From Kiritimatiellia bacterium (lineage in GTDB: Bacteria; Verrucomicrobiota; Kiritimatiellia; CAIVKH01), in contig JAOSKE010000003.1 of the NCBI GenBank assembly GCA_027493775.1, forward strand, positions 333,761 through 397,760: 64,000 nucleotides of DNA, given 5' to 3'. How positions within the stretch are numbered: position 1 is the first letter of the stretch; each line of letters opens with the position of its first letter. A program made the position numbers and the translations under genes. The notes under the pieces were generated by a model, which worked only from the letters and a program-made list of their open reading frames with translations, ran no database searches and had not been told where the DNA came from. Positions 32,361 to 40,021 of the stretch are shown here, in pieces.

Positions 32361-33179
32361 ATGAATCAGCTGCTCGACGAGTTTCCGGTGCAACGGCTGG
32401 CCGAAGTCCTGAGCGTGTCGCGCGCGAGCGTTTACCGATCCACCGAGCCCGGTCCTCGTGCCCAGGAAAACGCCGTGCTGACGCAGGCCATTGACCGGGT
32501 GTACCAGGAGCATCAACAGCGATACGGAAGTCCACGTATTTGCATCCAGCTTCGAGCCGAAGGCATGATCTGCGGTGAAAATCGTGTGGCCCGCCTGATG
32601 CGTGAAGCCGGTCTGTACGCGATCACCCCGCACCGCAAGGCGCCGCGAACTACCGAGAGTTCGCATGGTGGCCCGATTGCGCCCAACCTGCTCAAAAGCA
32701 TGGAAATAACCCATGCCAATCAGGCGTGGGCCATGGATATCACCTATGTCCACAGCGGGCAGGGCTGGGTCTATTTGGCCGCCGTACTCGATCTGTATCT
32801 GCACAAAATCGTCGGTTGGCAACTCGGCGATCATATGGAAAGCAGCCTGGTCACCGATGCTTTGCAGATGGCCGCCCAACGCCAAGGCTGGCCGGCCGGC
32901 GTGGTGGTCCATTCAGATCGGGGTAGCCAATATGCCAGCGAGGCGTTTATTCAACGGACGGAGGCCTTCGGATTCATTCGCAGCATGAGCGCCAGGGGAA
33001 ACTGCTACGACAATGCCACCATGGAGAGCTTTTTCGGGGTGATCAAACGCGAAGAACTCAACCGGTGGGAAATGCCCGATCTGGCCGCAGTTCGCTATCG
33101 CGTATTTGACTATATCGAAACGTACTACAATCGGCGCCGCATCCACACCGCGCTGGGAATGAGTCCAGCGGCCTTCTGA
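32361..33179 (+). CDS. IS3 OrfB (DDE integrase domain), copy 1
   Basis: 272 residues. The rve domain has D126 (WAMDITYV), D186 (VVHSDRGSQY) and E222 (NATMESFF), and ends RRRIHTALGMSPAAF. AAAGGAGGTCGGCG precedes the ATG. In IS3 elements the active enzyme is an OrfAB fusion made by -1 frameshifting. OrfB here is complete, but the fusion site looks damaged. Confidence 0.92.
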   Translation: MNQLLDEFPVQRLAEVLSVSRASVYRSTEPGPRAQENAVLTQAIDRVYQEHQQRYGSPRICIQLRAEGMICGENRVARLMREAGLYAITPHRKAPRTTESSHGGPIAPNLLKSMEITHANQAWAMDITYVHSGQGWVYLAAVLDLYLHKIVGWQLGDHMESSLVTDALQMAAQRQGWPAGVVVHSDRGSQYASEAFIQRTEAFGFIRSMSARGNCYDNATMESFFGVIKREELNRWEMPDLAAVRYRVFDYIETYYNRRRIHTALGMSPAAF

Positions 33180-33189
33180 AGGGCAGTCG

Positions 33190-33450
33190 TTGCCAAAGAC
33201 GCCTTCCTCCTCCGCCAAGGCTTCGGCGGACAAGTCGGCGGAGTTTTCAGAGGCATCGCTTGCTCCCCAGGTCGGCAATGAAAAGGCCGGGGAGATGACT
33301 CCCCGGCCCCGACCTGTGGTCGCAATATCCACGTATCCCTCGGCGAGTTGCTCTCCAGCAGAGCCCGCTTGCGTTTCTGTGGACACCCAATCCATTCAGC
33401 AAACTGACATTGAAAACAACAACAAAAAGGAGTACCCCACCAACCGCTAG
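33190..33450 (+). CDS. Short ORF in the IS3 tail, copy 1
   Basis: 86 codons from TTG, matching a 76-codon ORF at 50511-50741 in copy 2 apart from a 10-residue insertion (SAKASADKS). The stop and most residues are shared. No recognised domain and no good ribosome-binding site, so it may only reflect nucleotide conservation of the IS tail. The hairpin GGCCGGGGA/TCCCCGGCC (33285-33308) lies inside it. Confidence 0.3.
   Translation: MPKTPSSSAKASADKSAEFSEASLAPQVGNEKAGEMTPRPRPVVAISTYPSASCSPAEPACVSVDTQSIQQTDIENNNKKEYPTNR
33204..33241. repeat. SAKASADKS-type palindromic repeat inserted in IS3 copy 1
   Basis: CTCCGCCAAGGCTTCGGCGG and following bases form a hairpin (TCCGCC/GGCGGA). About 30 bp here are missing from the same place in IS3 copy 2. 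The peptide SAKASADKS is a familiar product of a widespread intergenic palindrome in several bacterial candidate phyla. Confidence 0.6.
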
Positions 33451-33611
33451 ACCCGACACTGTTCACAATTCGGGGAAGCTCATTATTCCAAAAGTTGCGG
33501 CGAATAGCGCAAGGCCAATCCATGTCTTTTTCATTTTCGTGCCTCCGTTCGTTAGTCTGATAACGTATGACGAGGCTTGCGTAGTGTTTATTCATTTCGG
33601 AAGATGAAGGC

Positions 33612-34040
33612 ATGAACACGATTCTTCCCGATTTACAGTCCGCCATTCTGTGCGACGACGTTCGACAGGAACGGAACGGCAAATTTATGCTGATCGGCAT
33701 CTTTGATGCGATCATGGTACAGAGCCTCCCGGCCCGCTATCCCCGCCTCTTTATGGTGACACGCTGGTGCAGCGGCGAAGGGGAATTCCATCAGCGAAGC
33801 CGACTTCTGAAGCCGGATGGAACTTCGGTGTTGGTCGAGGGCCAAAACATCCCGGTGAAGCTGCCGACCGCCGAGGCGACGGCAACAAATGTGGAGATTT
33901 TTCTAAACGTCGAGTTTCAGGCCGAAGGAACGCACTGGGTCGAAGTGCTCCTCGATGGCGATTTAAAACTGCGCTACCCACTCCGCGTCGGAATCGCAAA
34001 GGGCCAGCCCGGCCACCCAATGCCGCCACAGATTGAATGA
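33612..34040 (+). CDS. DUF6941-like conserved protein
   Basis: 142 residues: MNTILPDLQSAILCDDVRQE, then GKFMLIGIFDAI, and later NVEFQAEGTHWVEVLLDG. This is the pattern of a small conserved family (DUF6941-like) that I know from PVC and other environmental genomes; its function is unknown. No signal peptide. It looks like a soluble, beta-rich single-domain protein. It is transcribed divergently from the split secreted-protein gene (77 bp between starts). Confidence 0.65.
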   Translation: MNTILPDLQSAILCDDVRQERNGKFMLIGIFDAIMVQSLPARYPRLFMVTRWCSGEGEFHQRSRLLKPDGTSVLVEGQNIPVKLPTAEATATNVEIFLNVEFQAEGTHWVEVLLDGDLKLRYPLRVGIAKGQPGHPMPPQIE

Positions 34041-34149
34041 CCGATTTGCCGGGCGCCATCCCCGACGAGAGGACTTGATACTATTCCTGGCGGTCCACAC
34101 CCGATAGAGCGTCCAACTCTTCCGAAAAATGAGCCAGGGCGCGCGCCGC

Positions 34150-34875
34150 TTAGTTGTCTGATTCGACGAGGCGAATGGTGCGCGGCTTGGTGACTTCGCG
34201 AATCAGACTGTCCGACTTTTCGAGGTGGGTACGAAGTGCGCTCAGCGTTGACTTGAATTCTTCCGCTCCAGAGACCGCCTTCATTGAGCCATCCACCACC
34301 TGCTGGATGTGCAGAACCTGCTGAATCTCTTTTTCGAGCTGCATGATTTTATCGAGCTGTCCCGCAATGGCTTCCGAAGCCTTGCTCATGCTTTGCGCGT
34401 GTTGAGTGAGGACGGCGCTGATTTGATCGCGGTTTGCCGCCGCAGCTTTTTCCATCTGCTGAACGTGCGCGGTGAGCGCTTCATTAAGTTTTGCGCCGGC
34501 CGCCTCCAGCGCCCTGGCTGCATTTTCAACGCCCTGCGTCGCGCTCTTTTCGGTTGCGGCAATTTGCTGCGCGGTCTGGGTCTGCGCGGCCATCAGATTT
34601 TGGTGCATGGACTGAACACTCTCGCCAGATTTCTTCACCGCCTGCTCAATCGCGGCAGAAGTTGCGGAAGCGAATTTGTCCGCATCGGGAACATGGGCTT
34701 TGAACGCGCCGTTGATGGCGGTGGCGAGTTCGGGGCCGAGGTCTTCAGCGGTGATCCCAGATTCCCGGCTCCCGGCCTGATTTGCAATTGAGCCTAATTT
34801 CGTCAGCGCGAGAACCAGTACAACAAGGCTCCCCAAGCTACCTACTGCAGTGATGATCGGAAGAAGATTGTCCAT
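34150..34875 (-). CDS. Membrane-anchored coiled-coil protein
   Basis: 241 residues. One N-terminal transmembrane helix (about 5-25: LPIITAVGSLGSLVVLVLAL) is followed by about 200 residues of Ala/Gln/Glu-rich helix with heptad character, for example QQIAATEKSATQGVENAARA and QISAVLTQHAQSMSKA. The topology is like MCP-, RmuC- or MotA/TolQ-associated scaffolds, but no family signature is visible. The gene is divergent from the SUMF1-type gene, with 74 bp between starts. Confidence 0.7.
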   Translation of the reverse strand: MDNLLPIITAVGSLGSLVVLVLALTKLGSIANQAGSRESGITAEDLGPELATAINGAFKAHVPDADKFASATSAAIEQAVKKSGESVQSMHQNLMAAQTQTAQQIAATEKSATQGVENAARALEAAGAKLNEALTAHVQQMEKAAAANRDQISAVLTQHAQSMSKASEAIAGQLDKIMQLEKEIQQVLHIQQVVDGSMKAVSGAEEFKSTLSALRTHLEKSDSLIREVTKPRTIRLVESDN

Positions 34876-34949
34876 GAATGTGATCCTCTATAAATTGGCG
34901 TTCTGGTTACTCGCCTCACGGGTAAAACCATAGTAAAAGTCCCCGCATC

Positions 34950-35783
34950 ATGTCAAAGCGTTCTGCTCTGATTCTTCTCGCCGTGCTTTTGTGCGGCGGC
35001 CCGGGCTGTTTTCCAAGGGTTGGAAGTGGCGGGGAAAAGGACTTCCAAGGCTTGGAAAAAACGAAGCTGGGCAAACCGCCCAGGACCCGCGCAATGCCGG
35101 ATTTGCCCGCATGGGTGACGCTGCCGGGCGGGACAGCGACATTGGGGAGCCGCGAGCCGGGCGCGCCGGAACCGCGCGAGGTGGAAGTCCCTGCGTTTTG
35201 GATGTCCCGTTCGGAAATCACGACTGCGCAGTTCGCTCAATTTCTGAACGACACGGGTGCGCCATTCGACTCGCCGCAGTTTTACAACGTGCGCGGCCGC
35301 CATTTTCCACGCGCGGCGCAGGACGCGGTCGCGTATGTGTCGTACGACCTCGCTGCGGCATACGCGCGCTGGGCGGGGCATTGGTTAAAGGCGGATGTTT
35401 CCCTGCCGACGGAGGACGAGTGGGAATATGCAGCGCGAGGCGGTCTTTTTGCTGCGCCCTATCCGTGGGGCTGGGCCGACCCGACAAACCGCGCGGCATT
35501 TAATTTGGAGCGCGCACAACCGATCGGATCGTATCCGCCGAACCCGTTCAAGCTGTACGATATGGCGGGGAACCTTGCCGAGTGGTGTCGCGCGGACCCG
35601 GATGCAGTCCACGCGCCGGTACGAGGCGGAAGCTGGAGCGAACGGTCGGAAATATTCCTGCGCGTATGGCGTCGCGTCGAAATGCCGCGAGACTACCGCG
35701 ATGCCGATGTGGGTTTTCGAGTCATCGCTCGGCCGCGAGGGGAAGGGACGAGGGCGGATCCGCCTGCCCCCGGCGCGCCGTAG
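34950..35783 (+). CDS. SUMF1/formylglycine-generating-enzyme-like lipoprotein
   Basis: 277 residues. A signal sequence (MSKRSALILLAVLLCGGPGC) ends in a possible lipobox cysteine at 20. A palindromic repeat (35009-35061) then adds an in-frame stretch (FPRVGSG, DFQGLEK). The FGE-sulfatase domain follows: FWMSRSEITTAQFAQFL, VAYVSYDLAAAYARWAG, LPTEDEWEYAARGG, LYDMAGNLAEWC, PVRGGSWSE and DVGFRVIA. The N-terminal GGT.TLGS also fits. The paired active-site cysteines of true FGE are not evident, so it may be a structural or carbohydrate-binding paralog. The stop codon is the TAG of a downstream REP-like palindrome. Confidence 0.85.
   Translation: MSKRSALILLAVLLCGGPGCFPRVGSGGEKDFQGLEKTKLGKPPRTRAMPDLPAWVTLPGGTATLGSREPGAPEPREVEVPAFWMSRSEITTAQFAQFLNDTGAPFDSPQFYNVRGRHFPRAAQDAVAYVSYDLAAAYARWAGHWLKADVSLPTEDEWEYAARGGLFAAPYPWGWADPTNRAAFNLERAQPIGSYPPNPFKLYDMAGNLAEWCRADPDAVHAPVRGGSWSERSEIFLRVWRRVEMPRDYRDADVGFRVIARPRGEGTRADPPAPGAP
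35009..35061. repeat. TTCCAAGG palindromic element inside the SUMF1-type gene
   Basis: Arms TTCCAAGGGTTGGAA and TTCCAAGGCTTGGAA around a 20-bp centre, in opposite orientation to the plsY copy. It is read in frame just after the signal sequence. Confidence 0.8.
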
Positions 35784-35964
35784 TTTTAGCGAAGGCGGCG
35801 CCAAAGCTACGCCGTGACAGGGGGCGTTGGTTATTCTTTGTAGCCGCGGGCGGTGACTGCGGGGGTTGGGGTTGATGAGTTGATGGGTTGATGAGGGGGG
35901 CTGTTTGTTTTTCGATTGGGTCTTAGCTGGTAGGGCGCGACTGCTGGGCGCGCCGGGGTGCGGA

Positions 35965-36000
35965 TTTTTAACCACGAATGGACACGAATGGACGCGAATG
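35965..36000 (+). repeat. Dispersed TTTAACCACGAATGG repeat
   Basis: 36-bp element containing the three-step series CACGAATGGA-CACGAATGGA-CGCGAATGG. Further plus-strand copies are at 46384-46421, 50894-50931, 55744-55781, 56214-56253 and 59608-59644, with a shortened copy near 48918. Confidence 0.85.
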
Positions 36001-36360
36001 GGGATTTCTGAAGGTAGGGCGCGACCGCTGGGCGCGCCGGGGATTGGGTGAAGATGTTGAGATCGGGGGAATGATTCAATTCCGGTGCGTGTCGATTTGT
36101 CGAAAAGGTTTAGACCGTCTTCGGTCTACCCGCCTACGGAGGGCAGGCCCGCCCAGCGGTCGGGCCCTACCCGGTTATTCGTGAGGGGTGAATCTTTTTC
36201 GCGCAAAGGTAGGGCGCGACTGCCAGGCGCGCCGGGGGGATTTAATTCAACCACAAAAGGCACAAAATGGATGCCGTGGGTCGTGAAGATTTTTAACCAC
36301 GGAAAGGCGCGGAAGGACGCGGAAAGGGATTGAAATAGAGGGAACCGGGTGTGTTCTTCT

Positions 36361-36422
36361 GTAGCCGCGGGCGTTGACCGCGGGGGGGTGGTTCATCCAC
36401 CGCCCTCAACGCGGGCGGCTAC
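36361..36422. repeat. Second-family REP inverted pair
   Basis: GTAG-CCGCGG-GCGTTGA-CCGCGG at the left faces, on the other strand, GTAG-CCGCCC-GCGTTGA-GGGCGG at the right. The loop GCGTTGA is shared and the stem bases are compensated. Confidence 0.8.
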
Positions 36423-36464
36423 AGCGCGGGCGGGTACAGTTGTGTGTATCAATAATTCGTGGAG

Positions 36465-36540
36465 TGGAGCCAGCGAAGGGACTTGAACCCCCGACCTGCT
36501 GATTACAAATCAGCTGCTCTACCAACTGAGCTACGCTGGC
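36465..36540 (-). tRNA. tRNA-Thr (anticodon TGT)
   Basis: 76 nt with encoded CCA. Acceptor GCCAGCG/CGCTGGC, D arm AGCTCAGTTGGTAGAGC, anticodon loop TTTGTAA (anticodon TGT), T arm GGTTCAAGTCC. All arms pair. Confidence 0.95.
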
Positions 36541-36590
36541 GCGTGGAATGGGAAAAAACTACCGGCTGCGCACGGTTAATGCAACCCCGC

Positions 36591-37754
36591 TTATGGCGCG
36601 TCCTGCTCCAACTCCAAATCGTGCGCCTCTTGCGCATCGTCTTCCGGCGCGTGCGCGGGGGCATCGAGTTCCACCGATTCAGGTTCCGATCCAAGTGCGG
36701 GTTCAATGGCGGTCGGCTCCGGAATGGAGTCTTCCACGGGGAGTTGAATTGATTCGGGTTCCAACTCAGCGGGCGCTTGCGATTCCGCAGTGGGTTCTTT
36801 TTTAGCCTTGGCCGCTTTTTTTCTTTCGGGTCTTTTGTGGCGCCGCAACTTCCTCTGCCGCTGCTTCCGAGTCAGATTGCTCTTCTCCGATGGCGGGGGG
36901 CATATCGGGCGCTTTGGGTTCTTGTTTGCGCTGCCAGAAGTGTCGGCGGGCAGGCGGGGCTTCTGTCGCGTCGGGCGCGGACTCGACGGTCGGCTCTTCG
37001 CTCATTTCTTCGGGCGCGACATCCGGCGCAACCTGCGGCGCCGGTGGGGTCAAGGCGCCTTCTTTGAGGGCGATCAGGGCGGCGAGGATTTGGGCGAAGA
37101 GTTCGCGATCCGGAACCTTGCTTTCCGTGCCAAGGTCGCTCAGCGAGCGGCGCGTAATCTGTATGAGTTTGCTGAATGATTCGGAGTTCGGGTCGAAATA
37201 GGCCGCGCGGTTGGTTTGCTCCGTGGCAGCCAGCGCGGTGATGCTCTCCTGCGAGCGCTCAATAAGTTGCTTGAGCAGATCGAGCTGTTGCAGCAACGGA
37301 TGACCCCCGGCCTGTCGCGCCAGGGCCGCCTCGACCTCATCCGTGAGTGCGCCGAGTTCCTGCGCGGGGATGGCGAGACCGTTCACCACCACGCGGTAGT
37401 GCGTCTTCTTTTGAACAGCCCGGTTCGAGTCGAGTGTACGGAAGCGGTGAAAATGTATTCGTGTCCGATCTCAAGTTTTTCAATCGCGTTTAGAATCGCC
37501 TCATCCGCGTAAATATCGCCGATGGTGCGAGTGACGAAGCGATAGGCCGTGCGTTCGCCAATTTTGATTTTGTGTTTTGTGTCAACTGGCTCGGTGAGGA
37601 CGTCGCGAAAAACCACGCCACGCGCCCAGAATCGTTGCGGGCTTTCGGCGATAATTTTTGCCGGAGTTGTTTTGAATTCCTGCGCATCCGCGGGTCGGAT
37701 CGAAAGAAAAATCCCACAAAAATCGCAACGCAGCAAAGAGGAAAAAAGCGCTTC
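36591..37754 (-). CDS. Secreted protein with Pro/Glu-rich tail, read in three frame-broken segments
   Basis: From the ATG at 37754, MKRFFPLCCVAIFVGFF starts a signal peptide. A T5 run on this strand (37707-37711) is one base short; restoring it gives LSIRPADAQEF and the body (about residues 20-115). A second short A-run at 37409-37412 must gain a base to pass from HSTRTGLF to THYRVVVNGLAIP. An A7 run (36816-36822) must lose one to pass from KTRKKK to AAKAKKEPTAES. The joined product, about 385 residues, has a helical middle and a long acidic, Pro/Ala/Glu-rich tail ending LEQDAP. I recognise no domain. Three homopolymer breaks in one gene suggest sequence error, although real decay cannot be excluded. 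Confidence 0.65.
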
Positions 37755-38460
37755 ATGTGGGATAGGCTAGAGAAATGACGGGGGGTGTCAACTGCGGACA
37801 CAGCGAAGAGGCAGGGAGGCGTGTGGGCTTGGCGGGAAGGTTTAGACGCTGTAGCCGCGGGCGATGACCGCGGGGGGAGGTCAGACCGCCCTCAACGCGG
37901 GCGGCTACAGAGGATATCTTCGCTGCGGGGGGTTGGGGTTGATGAGTTGATGAGTTGATGGGTTGATGAGGGGGGTGTTTGTTTTTCGATTGGGTCTTGG
38001 TTGGTAGGGCGCGACCGCTGGGCGCGCCGGGGAAGCTGTAGGGTTCACAACCGAAGGCAGATAATAATCCGATTTGGAACGTTGCGATTAATCGTGAACG
38101 TTCAGGCCGGCCTGGCAGTCCGGCCCTACCTAAAACGATATTTCGATGTGTTGTTCACGATTGTGTTGTGGAAGGTAGGGCGCGACCGCTGGGCGCGCCG
38201 CGCGGGATTGTGGGGGTTGGAAACGGAGGGGAAAATTCCACTTATGGTGCGTATGGGTTTGTCGAAAAGGTTTAGACCGTCCTCGGTCTACCCGCCTCTG
38301 GAGGGCAGGCCCGCCCGGCCTGTCCGCCGTAGCGTCTTCGCGAAGGAGGGCGGTCGGGCCCTACCTTACACAATAAATCGCTCACCCGAAAATTTCTTCT
38401 GGCATGGAATCCGGTTCCTTGTGAGAATTGGATCGGCCAAGAAAAAAACGCGAGAGGGTT
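37755..38460. repeat. REP/BIME cluster B upstream of RAYT 1
   Basis: Second-family inverted pair at 37851-37910 (loop GCGATGA/GCGTTGA), TTGATGAGTTGATGGG simple repeats near 37935-37970, and a BIME stretch at 38004-38365. The last unit at its right end contains further nested palindromes (AGACCGTCC/CGGTCT and a GTAGCGTCTTCGCGAAGG hairpin). No gene apart from the following RAYT. Confidence 0.8.
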
Positions 38461-38919
38461 ATGGAAAAGCCGTTTCCAACACGAAAAAGGCTGCCGCACG
38501 AAATCCCCTCCTGGGTTGCTGATGGCGCCGTTTATGCCGTGACCATCAATTGCAAACAGCGCGGAGTGAATGCGCTTTGCCATGAAGAAACGGCAACTCT
38601 TCTTCGCTCATCTGCCGAGTTCCGAATGTCACGCGGCGACTGGTGGGTTCATCTGTTGCTGTTGATGCCGGATCACCTGCACATGTTGGTGTCGTTTGAA
38701 ATTGGAAAACGAATGACGCTGACCGTGTCGCAATGGAAAGAGTTTGTTGCAAAGCGAGGCAACATCGAATGGCAACGCGATTTTTTCGATCATCGCCTCC
38801 GCGGGAATGAAAGTTTTCGCGAAAAGGCGTCGTATATTCGCGCGAATCCGGTTGTGAAAGGCCTTGTTCAAAAGGCCGAAGATTGGCCGTTTGTTTGGAC
38901 GTGGCCTGTGCGCACTTAA
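38461..38919 (+). CDS. REP-associated tyrosine transposase (RAYT, Y1/HUH family), copy 1
   Basis: 152 residues. A compact Y1_Tnp (IS200-like) protein: the HUH motif is H72-L-H74 in LLLMPDHLHMLVSFE, and the catalytic tyrosine is Y125 in REKASYIRANPVVKGLV. RAYTs bind GTAG-headed REP hairpins and nick them in single-stranded DNA. This gene sits between inverted REP palindromes (38345-38365 and 38989-39015), as expected for a REPtron. An upstream in-frame start at 38428 is possible, but MEKPFPTRK matches copy 2. The protein differs from copy 2 at only about 15-20 residues, so both are under recent common descent and probably functional. Confidence 0.93.
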   Translation: MEKPFPTRKRLPHEIPSWVADGAVYAVTINCKQRGVNALCHEETATLLRSSAEFRMSRGDWWVHLLLLMPDHLHMLVSFEIGKRMTLTVSQWKEFVAKRGNIEWQRDFFDHRLRGNESFREKASYIRANPVVKGLVQKAEDWPFVWTWPVRT

Positions 38920-40021
38920 ATGCGGGGGGGTCGCGACGGAAGGGAATAATCCAAATTATGTGGCGTGTGCGTTTAATCGAAAACATTCAGGCCCGCCCGG
39001 CGGTCGGGCCCTACCTAAAACGACAAACTGTTGTGTGGATCACGATTGGGTCGTGGTTGGTAGGGCGCGACCGCTGGGCGCGCCGCGCGGGATTGTGGGG
39101 GTTGGAAACGGAGGGGAATATCTCAATTCAGATACGTTTGGATTTGTCGTGAACGTGCAGGCCGGCCCAGCGGTCCGGCCCTACCCGGTCATTCGTGAGG
39201 GGTGAATCTGTTTCGCGTAAAGGTAGGGCGCGACCGCTGGGCGCGCCGGGGAGATTGTGGGCGTTGGAAACGGAGGGGAATATCTCAATTCAGATACGTT
39301 TGGATTTGTCGTGAACGTGCAGGCCGGCCCAGCGGTCCGGCCCTACCCGGTCATTCGTGAGGGGTGAATCTGTTTCGCGTAAAGGTAGGGCGCGACCGCT
39401 GGGCGCGCCGGGGAGATTGTGGGCGTTGGAAACGGAGGGGAATATCTCAATTCAGATACGTTTGGATTTGTCGTGAACGTGCAGGCCGGCCCAGCGGTCC
39501 GGCCCTACCCGGTCATTCGTGAGGGGTGAATCTGTTTCGCGTAAAGGTAGGGCGCGACCGCTGGGCGCACCGGGGAGATTGTGGGCGTTGGAACCGGAGG
39601 GGAATATCTCAATTCAGATACGTTTGGATTTGTCGTGAACGTGCAGGCCGGCCCAGCGGTCCGGCCCTACCCGGTCATTCGTGAGGGGTGAATCTGTTTC
39701 GCGTAAAGGTAGGGCGCGACCGCTGGGCGCGCCGGGGAGATTGTGGGCGTTGGAAACGGAGGGGAATATCTCAATTCAGATACGTTTGGATTTGTCGTGA
39801 ACGTGCAGGCCGGCCCAGCGGTCCGGCCCTACCCGGTCATTCGTGAGGGGTGAATCTGTTTCGCGTAAAGGTAGGGCGCGACCGCTGGGCGCGCCGGGGA
39901 GATTGTGGGCGTTGGAACCGGAGGGGAAGATTCCAATTATGGTGCGTGCGTTTAATCGAAAAGGTTCAGGCCGGCCTGGCAGTCCGGCCCTACCTTACAC
40001 GATTCGGGGGCTGGGCTTTTG
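38920..40021. repeat. REP/BIME array C: tandem 162-bp units
   Basis: After one single inverted REP (38989-39015), six units run in tandem from 39059 to 39994. GTAG positions are 39060, 39223, 39385, 39547, 39709 and 39871, a period of 162-163 bp. Each unit has a forward REP (GGCGCG/CGCGCC stem), about 80 bp of conserved spacer (ATATCTCAATTCAGATACG), an inverted REP (GGCCGG/CCGGCC stem) and a 35-bp linker (ATTCGTGAGGGGTGAATC). No gene. Confidence 0.9.

Larger units (their letters stand above)
31973..33482 (+). mobile_element. IS3-family insertion sequence, copy 1
   Basis: 1510 bp with imperfect terminal inverted repeats TGAGCCTCCCCCGA / TGAGCTTCCCCCGA (the latter on the other strand) and a 3-bp target duplication TTA. 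It contains orfA, orfB and an unusually long 300-bp tail after orfB. It is an insertion in a small secreted protein gene. Copy 2 lies at 49292-50774. Confidence 0.92.
31713..33534 (-). pseudogene. Small secreted Tyr/Pro-rich protein gene split by an IS3 insertion
   Basis: The ATG at 33534 (GGAGG 8 bp upstream) begins MKKTWIGLALFAATFGI, a signal peptide, and is cut at 33483. The other half, 31713-31972, lies across the IS3 element. Removing the IS and one TTA target copy joins them exactly in frame (GGA ATA ACT CGC GTG), giving 102 residues with a tail rich in Tyr, Pro and Arg (YYPPTTRVTTRYYAP). Such YXX-rich tails are common in small secreted proteins of this group. The insertion is recent, since no frame damage has built up. 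Confidence 0.8.
35784..36464. repeat. REP/BIME cluster A and dispersed repeats
   Basis: No gene. It contains GTAG-headed palindromes of two families: GTAG-GGCGCG...CGCGCC at 35930 and near 36016 and 36210, and GTAG-CCGCGG...CCGCGG paired with the inverted CCGCCC form at 36361-36422. It also has a TTGATGGGTTGATGAG simple repeat near 35870-35895, a TTTAACCACGAATGG repeat at 35965-36000, and a related TTTAACCACGGAAAGG repeat near 36293. Confidence 0.8.

Noticed and set aside
36459-36752. Plus-strand ORF with WSQRRDLNPRPADYKSAALPT
   Set aside because: This is the well-known false translation of the opposite strand of a tRNA gene (tRNA-Thr at 36465-36540).
36806-36830. Programmed frameshift at the A7 run of the secreted-protein gene
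   Set aside because: The needed shift is +1, not the usual -1 at A-runs, and two other runs in the same gene also need correction, so an indel error is simpler.
38001-38522. ORFs reading VGRDRWARR and similar through the BIME arrays
   Set aside because: The peptides are translations of REP palindromes and recur in several frames and on both strands; they are not proteins.
39059-39994. CRISPR array
   Set aside because: The repeats are 162 bp long and nearly identical end to end, with no short constant repeat and unique spacers, and there are no cas genes.
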